64,000 bases of DNA. Source: Methylobacillus flagellatus_A. Its GTDB lineage: Bacteria; Pseudomonadota; Gammaproteobacteria; Burkholderiales; Methylophilaceae. Under the pieces are notes generated by a model, which saw only the letters and a list, made by a program, of their open reading frames with translations, ran no database searches and was not told the origin of the DNA. Location: NCBI RefSeq assembly GCF_031344055.1, contig NZ_JADBEN010000001.1. One strand, 5' to 3'. The position numbers and the translations under genes were made by a program. Below, piece after piece: positions 7,377 to 14,698 of the stretch; the first letter of the stretch is position 1; each line of letters opens with the position of its first letter.

Positions 7377-7898
7377 TCAGCCTGCCATTCCAAGATGCTG
7401 GTCGAGCAGCTTGCGCAGGGAGCCGAAATCCAGCTCGCCGATCAATTTCTGGATGATGCGGCCTTGCTTGTCGATGATGAACGAGGTCGGCGTGACGCGG
7501 ACATCGCTGAACTGTACGGCGGCATCGCCGCTGCTGTCATGGCTGACGGGGAAGGGCAGGGCGTTGTTGTGGGAATAGTTGATGACCTGCTGGATGCCGT
7601 CGTATGACATGGCGACCGCAATCACCTCAAACCCCTTGTCCTTGTATTGCTTGTAGGTCTGGATCAATCCGGGCATTTCCGCGATGCAGCCGGGGCAGTC
7701 GGTTGCCCAGAAATTCACCAATACCAGCTTGCCCTGCAGGGAAGACAGGGGAATGGTCTTGCCCTCCAGCGTAACGAAGGTGATGTCGGGCGCTTGCGGC
7801 TTTTGCGTCAGGGAAAAACCAAGAAAGGCGAGCAAGCCGACAATGGCGAGAGGGACCAGGACTTTGCGTAATTTCTGCGACATGGTGAAGACAACCAT
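7377..7898 (-). CDS. TlpA-like membrane-anchored thiol-disulfide oxidoreductase
   Basis: 173 residues. An N-terminal anchor (LVPLAIVGLLAFLGFSL) precedes a thioredoxin fold with the active site WATDCPGC and the cis-proline segment RVTPTSFIID. Such proteins reduce or isomerise disulfides in the periplasm, often for cytochrome c or redox-enzyme maturation. An alternative start at 7883 (MSQKLRK) is equally plausible; neither has a clear Shine-Dalgarno sequence. It heads a likely transcript with hemJ and the hypothetical membrane gene. Confidence 0.87.
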   Translation of the reverse strand: MVVFTMSQKLRKVLVPLAIVGLLAFLGFSLTQKPQAPDITFVTLEGKTIPLSSLQGKLVLVNFWATDCPGCIAEMPGLIQTYKQYKDKGFEVIAVAMSYDGIQQVINYSHNNALPFPVSHDSSGDAAVQFSDVRVTPTSFIIDKQGRIIQKLIGELDFGSLRKLLDQHLGMAG

Positions 7899-7980
7899 TC
7901 CAACATCAATGTATCTATGATGGCATTGTGGTGCTTTTCACCGGGTTTGTCATCTGAAATGCACAGGCTTGCTTGCGTAT

Positions 7981-7999
7981 GCTAACAATTCTCATTCTC
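7981..7999. promoter_or_regulatory. Fur-box-like site
   Basis: Read on the minus strand the 19 bases are GAGAATGAGAATTGTTAGC. They match the classical E. coli Fur box GATAATGATAATCATTATC at 14 of 19 positions. The site lies in the 186-base gap between the divergent tlpA-like gene and the large Fe-S dehydrogenase gene. Confidence 0.5.
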
Positions 8000-8050
8000 T
8001 TGAAAGCCGCGCCAGTACTGCATTTGCGCTTATTTTTGTATCTATCCCCA

Positions 8051-8059
8051 TGATATAAT
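8051..8059 (+). promoter_or_regulatory. extended -10 promoter of the large dehydrogenase gene
   Basis: TGATATAAT is a perfect extended -10 element (TGN plus TATAAT). Transcription would begin near 8066, only about 10-19 bases before the possible start codons at 8076 and 8085, so the mRNA would have a very short leader. Confidence 0.55.
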
Positions 8060-8084
8060 TGTGCCTTTAGCCGTAATGATCAGC

Positions 8085-11000
8085 ATGACTGCCCGCCTAC
8101 GCGAAATCCCCTACAACTACACCTCCTTCTCCGACCGTGAAATCGTCATCCGCTTCCTGGGCGAGGATATCTGGAATGTATTGAACGATCTGCGCTCCGA
8201 GCGCAAGACCGGCCGTTCCGCACGCATGTTGTTCGAGGTGCTGGGGGATTTGTGGGTGGTGTCGCGCAACCCTTATTTGCAGGACGACCTGCTTGCCAAC
8301 AAAAAGCGTCGCAAAGCCTTGATCGACGCGCTGGCGCACCGCATCAAGGCCATAGACGAGCGCAGCGCGGGCAACGCCAAGGTGCTCAAGCTGGTGGTGG
8401 CGGCACGCAAGGCGGTTGAAGCGTTTGCACAGGAGTTCCAGGACACTGAAACGATGCGCAAGCAGGCGTTGAGCAGGCTGTCGCGCCATACGCGCAAGGA
8501 CAATATCCGCTTTGACGGCCTGTCGCGTGTCTCTCACGTGACGGACGCGACCGACTGGCGCGTCGAATACCCGTTCGTCGTGATCACGCCGGATACAGAA
8601 CAGGAGATCGCCGCATTGGTGCGCGTCTGCATCGAGCTCGGCCTGACCATCATTCCGCGCGGCGGCGGCACCGGCTATACCGGCGGCGCCGTGCCGCTCA
8701 CCAAGCTTTCCGCGGTCATCAACACGGAAAAGCTCGACCAATATTCCGACGTGACTTACGCCAAGCTGCCTGGCGTTAATGGCCCAGGCATGGACGGCAC
8801 TGTGCCGGTGATCCATTGCGGCGCGGGCGTGGTGACGCGCCGCGTGATGGAGGCGGCCAGCGCCGCCGGGCTGGAGTTCGCCGTCGATCCGACTTCCGCC
8901 GACGCCTCGTGCATAGGCGGCAACGTCGCGATGAACGCGGGCGGCAAGAAGGCCGTGCTCTGGGGCACTGCGCTCGACAACCTGGCTTCGTGGCGCATGG
9001 TGACGCCGGACGCGCAGTGGCTGTTCATCGAGCGCCTCGACCACAACCTCGGCAAGATCCACGACGTGGAGACCGCGCGGTTCCGCATCACGCGCTATGA
9101 AGAGGACGGCAAGACCGTCATCGGCAAGCCGGAATTGCTCGACATTCCCGGCCCCAGCTTCCGTACCGTCGGCCTCGGCAAGGACGTCACGGACAAGTTC
9201 CTTTCAGGCCTGCCCGGCATCCAGAAGGAAGGCTGCGACGGCCTGATTACCTCGGCGACCTTCATCCTGCACCGCATGCCCAAGCACGTGCGCACCGTGT
9301 GCCTGGAGTTCTTCGGCCACGTCGCGCTTGCCGTGCCTTCCATCGTCGAGGTCAAGGATTATCTCGACGCGCACCCCAACACCATCCTCGCCGGGCTTGA
9401 GCACCTGGACGAGCGCTACCTGCGCGCGGTGGGCTACGCCACCAAGGCCAACCGCAGCGAGCGTCCCAAGATGGTGCTGATCGCCGATATCGCGAGCGAC
9501 GACGAGGCCGGGGTAGGCGAAGCGGCTTCGCAGGTGGTGCGTCTTGCCAACGCGCGCGGCGGCGAAGGCTTCATTGCCGTGTCTAGCGAGGCGCGCAAGA
9601 AATTCTGGCTGGACCGGGCGCGCACCGCCGCGATCGCCAAGCACACCAACGCGTTCAAGATCAACGAAGACGTGGTGATCCCGCTGCCGCGTCTGGGCGA
9701 TTATTCCGACGGCATCGAGCGCATCAATATCGAGCTCTCGATCAAGAACAAACTCAAGCTGCTGGACGCCTTGCAAGCCTTCATCGAAGGCGACCTGCCA
9801 TTGTACGAGGACGACGAGACCCAGGCAGACCCCGAAAGCGTGATCGCCAAGCGCAACATGGCGCTGGAACTGTTCGCCGCCACGCGCCAGCACTGGCAAA
9901 TGGTGCTGGACAACCTCGACGGCGCGATTTCCCTGCTTGGGCCTGATTTCAGCGACCTTGCGGTGGAGAACATCTTCCGCGCCGTGCAGGAGCACCAGGT
10001 GCGCATCTCCTGGAAGCAGGACATCAAGAAGGAGCTGCACCGCATCTTTACCGGGCGCGAATACGGCCGCATCCTCGAACGCTGCGACGAGATACACAAG
10101 CAAGTCCTGAAAGGCCGCGTCTTCGTCGCGCTGCACATGCACGCGGGCGACGGCAACGTGCATACCAACATCCCGGTGAATTCCGACGACTACGAAATGA
10201 TGCAGACCGCGCACGAGGCCGTCGCGCGCATCATGAAGCTGGCGACCGGCCTGGGCGGCGTGATCTCGGGCGAGCACGGCATCGGCATCACCAAGATGGA
10301 GTTCCTAGACGACAAGACCGTGGCGAAATTCGCCGACTACAAGGCCAAGGTCGACCCGGAAGGCCGTTTCAACAAGGGCAAACTCATGGCGGGCTCCGGC
10401 CTGCATTCGGCCTATACGCCTTCCTTCGGCCTGCTGGAGCAGGAATCCATCATCATGGAGCAATCGGCCATCGGCGAGATTGCCGACTCCATCAGCGACT
10501 GCCTGCGCTGCGGCAAGTGCAAGCCGGTGTGCACCACGCACGTGCCGCGCGCCAATTTGCTTTACAGCCCGCGCAACAAGATACTCGGCACCTCGCTGCT
10601 GATCGAGGCCTTCCTCTACGAAGAACAGACCCGGCGCGGCATCTCGCTCAAGCATTTCGACGAGTTCAACGACGTCTCCGACCATTGCACGGTGTGCCAC
10701 CGCTGCGAGAAGCCGTGCCCGGTCGATATCGACTTCGGCGACGTCTCCATCGCCATGCGCAACTTCCTGCGCGAGCAAGGCAAGAAGCATTTCAACCCCG
10801 GCACCACGGCGGCGATGACCTTCCTCAACATCAAGGATCCGGCCACCATCCGCGCCATGCGCACCGCCATGGTCGGCTTCGGCTACAAGGCGCAGCGCGT
10901 CGCGCACGGCCTGTTCAAGCGGCTGGGCGTGCTCAACGGCACCAAGAAGGCGCCGCCGCAAACGCTGGGCAAGCCCGAGATCAAGGCGCAGGTGATCCAC

Positions 11001-11915
11001 TTCCTCAACCGACCGATGCCCAAGGCGATGCCGACCAAGACCTCGCGCGCCTTGCTCGGCATCGAGGACGACACCATCGTGCCGGTAATCCGCAACCCGC
11101 AGAAGACCACCGACGATTCGGACGCGGTGTTCTACTTCCCCGGCTGCGGCTCGGAGCGCCTGTTCTCCACCGTCGGCCTCGCCACCCAGGCCATGCTGTA
11201 CGAGGCCGGCGCGATTACCGTGCTGCCGCCCGGCTACCTCTGCTGCGGCTATCCGCAGACCTCCAGCGGCAACCACGACAAGGGCCAGCAGATCACCGCC
11301 GACAACCGCGTGCAGTTCCACCGTGTCGCCAACACCTTGAACTACCTCGACATCAAGACCGTGATCGTCTCCTGCGGCACCTGCATGGACCAGCTGCAGA
11401 AGTACGAATTCGAGCGCATCTTCCCGGGCGCGCGATTGCTGGACATCCACGAATACCTGATGGAGAAGAACTTCAAGATCGAGGGCGTCACCGGCACGCG
11501 CTACATGTATCACGACCCCTGCCATACGCCGATGAAGACCTATGCGCCGATGAAAGTGACGCAGGCGCTGGTGGGCGAGAACGAAGTTGCGCTCAACGAC
11601 CGCTGCTGCGGCGAATCCGGCACCTTCGCCGTCGCGCGCCCCGATATCGCCACCCAGGTGAAAATGCGCAAGCAGGAAGAACTGGAAAAAGGCATGGCGA
11701 AAATGGGCCTGACCCCGGGCCGTCCCGAGCAGGACGTGAAAATCCTCACCTCCTGCCCGTCCTGCCTGCAAGGCCTGTCACGCTACGGCGAGGATACCGG
11801 CATCGAAGCCGACTACATCGTCGTCGAAATGGCTAAGCACCTGCTGGGCGAAAACTGGATGCAGGATTACGTGCAAAAGGCCAACAATGGCGGGATAGAG
11901 AAGGTGTTGCTGTAA
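8085..11915 (+). CDS. DUF3683 - FAD-linked oxidase - 4Fe-4S - CCG-domain fusion dehydrogenase (D-lactate/glycolate dehydrogenase-like)
   Basis: 1276 residues. An N-terminal DUF3683-type region (REIPYNYTSFSDREIVIRF) is followed by an FAD-binding PCMH domain (IIPRGGGTGYTGGAVPLTK) and an FAD-oxidase C-terminal domain (HMHAGDGNVHTNIP, GEHGIGITK). Two ferredoxin-like clusters come next (CLRCGKCKPVC; CTVCHRCEKPCPVD), then two CCG domains (YFPGCGSERL, LCCGYPQ, CGTCMDQ; DPCH, RCCGESGTF, CPSCL). It thus joins GlcD-like and GlcF-like subunits in one chain, probably oxidising a 2-hydroxyacid with electrons passed to quinone. ATGs at 8076 and 8085 are both possible starts without a Shine-Dalgarno sequence. 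A Fur-like site and an extended -10 lie upstream. The substrate is inference. Confidence 0.9.
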   Translation: MTARLREIPYNYTSFSDREIVIRFLGEDIWNVLNDLRSERKTGRSARMLFEVLGDLWVVSRNPYLQDDLLANKKRRKALIDALAHRIKAIDERSAGNAKVLKLVVAARKAVEAFAQEFQDTETMRKQALSRLSRHTRKDNIRFDGLSRVSHVTDATDWRVEYPFVVITPDTEQEIAALVRVCIELGLTIIPRGGGTGYTGGAVPLTKLSAVINTEKLDQYSDVTYAKLPGVNGPGMDGTVPVIHCGAGVVTRRVMEAASAAGLEFAVDPTSADASCIGGNVAMNAGGKKAVLWGTALDNLASWRMVTPDAQWLFIERLDHNLGKIHDVETARFRITRYEEDGKTVIGKPELLDIPGPSFRTVGLGKDVTDKFLSGLPGIQKEGCDGLITSATFILHRMPKHVRTVCLEFFGHVALAVPSIVEVKDYLDAHPNTILAGLEHLDERYLRAVGYATKANRSERPKMVLIADIASDDEAGVGEAASQVVRLANARGGEGFIAVSSEARKKFWLDRARTAAIAKHTNAFKINEDVVIPLPRLGDYSDGIERINIELSIKNKLKLLDALQAFIEGDLPLYEDDETQADPESVIAKRNMALELFAATRQHWQMVLDNLDGAISLLGPDFSDLAVENIFRAVQEHQVRISWKQDIKKELHRIFTGREYGRILERCDEIHKQVLKGRVFVALHMHAGDGNVHTNIPVNSDDYEMMQTAHEAVARIMKLATGLGGVISGEHGIGITKMEFLDDKTVAKFADYKAKVDPEGRFNKGKLMAGSGLHSAYTPSFGLLEQESIIMEQSAIGEIADSISDCLRCGKCKPVCTTHVPRANLLYSPRNKILGTSLLIEAFLYEEQTRRGISLKHFDEFNDVSDHCTVCHRCEKPCPVDIDFGDVSIAMRNFLREQGKKHFNPGTTAAMTFLNIKDPATIRAMRTAMVGFGYKAQRVAHGLFKRLGVLNGTKKAPPQTLGKPEIKAQVIHFLNRPMPKAMPTKTSRALLGIEDDTIVPVIRNPQKTTDDSDAVFYFPGCGSERLFSTVGLATQAMLYEAGAITVLPPGYLCCGYPQTSSGNHDKGQQITADNRVQFHRVANTLNYLDIKTVIVSCGTCMDQLQKYEFERIFPGARLLDIHEYLMEKNFKIEGVTGTRYMYHDPCHTPMKTYAPMKVTQALVGENEVALNDRCCGESGTFAVARPDIATQVKMRKQEELEKGMAKMGLTPGRPEQDVKILTSCPSCLQGLSRYGEDTGIEADYIVVEMAKHLLGENWMQDYVQKANNGGIEKVLL

Positions 11916-11930
11916 CGACAGCGAGCTGCA

Positions 11931-11960
11931 TAAAAAAGCCAGCGTCAGCTGGCTTTTTAT
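11931..11960. terminator. bidirectional terminator
   Basis: AAAAAGCCAGC and GCTGGCTTTTT pair around GTCA, with T runs on both strands. It sits between the convergent dehydrogenase (+) and M20 peptidase (-) genes. Confidence 0.9.
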
Positions 11961-11973
11961 TTTAGTGTTTGTT

Positions 11974-13335
11974 CTAGTGCTGTTGCGGGGGAGGCAGGTC
12001 GTAACCGCCCTTGGCAAAGTAGTCCAGCACGATCCGTACAAAAGCCTTTTGCCCGACGATCAATGCCTGGTCGTCCACTTGGAAATAAGGGGAGTGGTTG
12101 CCGGCAGCCTTGTCCAATGGAATGGATGGCGGCGTGACGCCCAGCCCGAATGCCAATGCAGGAACAATCTTGGCATACTCCCAGAAGTCCTCGCCGGTGT
12201 AGCCTGATGTAGTGCTGACTTTGAAGTCAGTCCCGCTGATTTTTGCAGTTTGTTCAAGCAGCGGACTGATCTTGTCGACAAATACAGGCTCATTGTAGCC
12301 GGCAGGCCAGTGGTGGCTGTCGAGAATGAACTCTCCCTTGGCGCCATGTGCTGCTGCGACGTGTTCCGTGATGCGGGCAATGCGTTTCAGCACATCATCA
12401 CGTTGACTGTTGGACTTGGCCCTGACAGTGCCGTCCAGGCTGATTGATTCAGGAATGATGTTATGACGCGAGCCGCCATCCACGCGGCCGATGCTGATCA
12501 CGGGCGGCCTGTTTTCTATTAGGTCGGTCTGGCGGCTTGGAATCTGCTGTAACGCCAAGATGACTTCAGCGGCAATCGGCACAGGGTCTATGCCTCTCCA
12601 TGGCGCAGCGCCATGGGCTTGGACGCCTACGATCCTGGAGACGAAATGATCTGCGCTGGCGGAAGTCGGGCCCTTGGTGACCCTTAGGCTGCCAGATGGG
12701 CCAGACCCTACATGCAGCATGAAAATAGCGCCCGGCCGGGGATTATCCAAAACGCCCTCCTTGATCATCAGGGCCGCGCCGCCTTCCTCGCCGTCAGGCG
12801 GGCCTTCTTCTGCAGGCTGGAAGATAAACTTCACGGTGCCGGCCAAATTGGCACGATTGGCTGCAAGCGCCTCTGCCACTCCAAGGAGGATTGCGATGTG
12901 CGCATCGTGGCCGCATGCGTGCATGACGCCGACGTTTTCGCCGTTATACTCCGAACGTTCCTTGGAGGCATAGGGCAGGCCGGTCTTTTCCTCGACCGGC
13001 AGCGCGTCCAACTCCGAGCGCAGCGCAATGACCGGCCCCGGTTTGCCTCCCTTGAGCACTGCCACCACGCCAGTGACGCCTATTCCGCTTTTTACGTCCA
13101 ATCCCAGCTTGCTCAGCCGTTCCGCCACCAGCTTGCTGGTACGCACCTCGCGATTGCCCAGCTCCGGGTGTTGGTGGATGTCCTGGCGCAGCGCGATTAT
13201 GTCGGGCTGGATTGCTTCCAGCTTTTTGTCGATGGATTGTAGAAGCGACTTATTGACGCTTTCTAGCGCATAGGATTGCGAGCTTGCAAATGCGAGCAAC
13301 GCTGCGGCAATAGCCTGGTTCAGCTTGAATTGCAT
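11974..13335 (-). CDS. secreted M20-family amidohydrolase/carboxypeptidase
   Basis: 453 residues with a signal peptide (cleavage near SYA-LES, residue 24). M20D-type metal-site motifs are present: RQDIHQHPELGNRE, MHACGHDAH, FQPAEEGP (catalytic/metal Glu pair) and a late histidine in AGNHSPYF. The motif usually read as LRADMDALP is LRSELDALP here, with Glu for Asp. Relatives hydrolyse N-acyl amino acids or IAA-type amides; the substrate is unknown. GGAGAA lies 6 bases before the ATG. The IS element begins 18 bases upstream of the start codon, so the original promoter region has been displaced. Confidence 0.88.
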   Translation of the reverse strand: MQFKLNQAIAAALLAFASSQSYALESVNKSLLQSIDKKLEAIQPDIIALRQDIHQHPELGNREVRTSKLVAERLSKLGLDVKSGIGVTGVVAVLKGGKPGPVIALRSELDALPVEEKTGLPYASKERSEYNGENVGVMHACGHDAHIAILLGVAEALAANRANLAGTVKFIFQPAEEGPPDGEEGGAALMIKEGVLDNPRPGAIFMLHVGSGPSGSLRVTKGPTSASADHFVSRIVGVQAHGAAPWRGIDPVPIAAEVILALQQIPSRQTDLIENRPPVISIGRVDGGSRHNIIPESISLDGTVRAKSNSQRDDVLKRIARITEHVAAAHGAKGEFILDSHHWPAGYNEPVFVDKISPLLEQTAKISGTDFKVSTTSGYTGEDFWEYAKIVPALAFGLGVTPPSIPLDKAAGNHSPYFQVDDQALIVGQKAFVRIVLDYFAKGGYDLPPPQQH

Positions 13336-13353
13336 TGATTTTCTCCGTGGTTA

Positions 13354-13381
13354 TGAATCGCCCCGGAACCATTAGACGCTC
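13354..13381 (+). repeat. left terminal inverted repeat of the IS3-family element
   Basis: Begins TGAATCGCCCCGG and ends TAGACGCTC. The first 13 bases are identical to the complement of the right end, and TAGAC-CTC is shared in the inner part. Confidence 0.9.
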
Positions 13382-13413
13382 CGAAGCCTTAAACTTAGGC
13401 AAAAGGAGAAGTC

Positions 13414-13692
13414 ATGAGCAGCAAGCGTTACCCGGAAGAGTTCAAGATTGAAGCGGTCAAACAGGTCACGGATCGTGGTCATCCCGCCTCAGAAGTGGCG
13501 AGTCGATTGGGCGTGTCGTTGCCGACCCTGTACGAGTGACTGAAGCGTTACAGCGTGCCCGAGGTTGAGCGTAGCGAGTTGCAAGGCCAGGCGGCAGAAA
13601 TTCGCCGACTCAAGGCCGAACTGAAGCGGGTCAGCGAGGAGCGCGACATCCTAAAAAAGGCCGCAGCGTACTTTGCCAAAGAGTCCCGGTAA
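13414..13692 (+). pseudogene. IS3-family orfA, interrupted by a nonsense codon
   Basis: The frame from the ATG at 13414 (AGGAG 6 bases upstream) would encode 92 residues of a typical OrfA. It has the helix-turn-helix EVASRLGVSLPTLYE and a leucine-zipper-like AEIRRLKAELKRVSEERDIL ending in KKAAAYFAKESR. Codon 42 (13537-13539) is TGA where a TGG tryptophan (YEWLK) is expected, so only 41 residues would be made. Loss of the zipper would be expected to inactivate the protein. Confidence 0.85.
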
Positions 13693-13722
13693 GGTACTCA
13701 ATCCCATGAAACGCAGTATCCG

Positions 13723-14553
13723 GTGCGCCGGCTCTGCCACATGATGGCCGTTCATCCCAGCGGCTATTACGCTTGGAAGGCCGAACCCGTGTTGCCTCGT
13801 CAGCAGGATGATCAACGACTGCTGGGGCTGATCAAGCAATCCTGGTTGGAGAGCGGTGGCGTCTATGGTTATCGCAAGATTGCACATGACCTGCGCGATC
13901 TGGGCGAGCGCTGCGGCAAACATCGGGTTTATCGTTTGATGAGGCAGGAAGGGCTGCGGGCACAGGTGGGCTACCGTCGTCGGGCCGGTCGCTACGGCAA
14001 GCCCGCGGTCGTGGCTGAGAATCAGCTGGAGCAGAAATTCGATGTCGAAGCGCCCAATCAGGTTTGGGTGACAGACATCACCTATATCCGAACCAACGAA
14101 GGCTGGTTGTATCTTGCCGTGGTACTGGACCTGTTCTCGCGTCAGGTCATCGGATGGTCGATGCGCTCGCGGATCGATAGCGAACTGGCAATCAATGCCT
14201 TGCTGATGGCGGTCTGGCGGCGAAATCCCACGGCGCCCGTGATCGTCCATTCGGACCAGGGATGCCAGTACAGCAGCCACAACTGGCAAGCCTTTCTGAA
14301 AGCCCATGGCCTGGTGGCCAGCATGAGCCGACGGGGAAATTGCTATGACAACGCTGTCGCTGAGAGTTTCTTCCAGCTACTCAAACGGGAGCGAATCCGC
14401 CGCAAAACCTATCTCGACCGCGAGGAAGCTCGCCGGGATGTCTTCAACTACATCGAGATATTTTATAACCCGAAACGTCGCCATGGTTATGCAAACGACG
14501 TTTCTCCGGTAGAGTTCGAAAATCAGTATTTCAACCGGCTACAGAGTGTCTAG
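13723..14553 (+). CDS. IS3-family transposase OrfB (DDE integrase core), N-terminus damaged
   Basis: 276 residues from a GTG. The HTH_21-like start (HPSGYYAWK), VYGYRKI and the rve core are present, with the catalytic residues in VWVTDITYI (D), IVHSDQGCQYSS (D) and NAVAESFFQLLKRE (E). In normal elements this frame is reached by -1 slippage at the AAAAAAG run. Here the -1 frame reads CQRVPVRYSIP and stops at 13707, while the OrfB body continues in the orfA frame (GTQSHETQYPVRRL). This implies a small deletion near 13700-13706. OrfB alone could be made only from an internal start. Confidence 0.75.
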   Translation: MRRLCHMMAVHPSGYYAWKAEPVLPRQQDDQRLLGLIKQSWLESGGVYGYRKIAHDLRDLGERCGKHRVYRLMRQEGLRAQVGYRRRAGRYGKPAVVAENQLEQKFDVEAPNQVWVTDITYIRTNEGWLYLAVVLDLFSRQVIGWSMRSRIDSELAINALLMAVWRRNPTAPVIVHSDQGCQYSSHNWQAFLKAHGLVASMSRRGNCYDNAVAESFFQLLKRERIRRKTYLDREEARRDVFNYIEIFYNPKRRHGYANDVSPVEFENQYFNRLQSV

Positions 14554-14571
14554 AAAAGCCGGGGCGATTCA
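14544..14571 (-). repeat. right terminal inverted repeat of the IS3-family element
   Basis: Its complement reads TGAATCGCCCCGG then CTTTTCTAGACACTC, matching the left end over the outer 13 bases and the inner TAGAC-CTC. Confidence 0.9.
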
Positions 14572-14599
14572 CTTTGATATGCAATCTTTCTTAGTATGG

Positions 14600-14689
14600 T
14601 TAACACCCAGAAACACTACAGTTAGACATACAGCCACTAAGAATTAACTCAAGAAGTGTAATAATTAGAAAGAATAATATTTTTTTCAT
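14600..14689 (-). CDS. 29-residue lipoprotein-like small ORF after the TpsA gene
   Basis: The ATG at 14689 lies 9 bases past the TpsA stop on the same strand. The product is MKKILFFLIITLLELILSGC plus MSNCSVSGC: a positively charged start, a hydrophobic core and a lipobox LSGC with Cys20, then only nine more residues. It is complete, with its TAA at 14600-14602, 28 bases before the IS end. Small lipoproteins are known beside TPS/CDI genes (BcpO in Burkholderia bcpAIOB loci), and colicin lysis proteins have a similar design. Whether it is one of these, or the signal end of an immunity lipoprotein cut short by rearrangement, cannot be decided here. Confidence 0.5.
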   Translation of the reverse strand: MKKILFFLIITLLELILSGCMSNCSVSGC

Positions 14690-14698
14690 GACATGCCC

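Larger units (their letters stand above)
13354..14571 (+). mobile_element. IS3-family insertion sequence, apparently degenerate
   Basis: 1218 bp bounded by imperfect 28-bp inverted repeats starting TGAATCGCCCCGG (13354-13381) and ending with its complement (14544-14571), the TG...CA ends usual for IS3. Inside are orfA (helix-turn-helix) and orfB (DDE integrase core). An A6G slippery site (13653-13659) marks the usual -1 frameshift. orfA has an internal TGA at codon 42, and the orfA/orfB junction seems to have lost bases. The flanks (GTTA on the left, CTTT on the right) show no 3-4 base target duplication. Confidence 0.9.
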
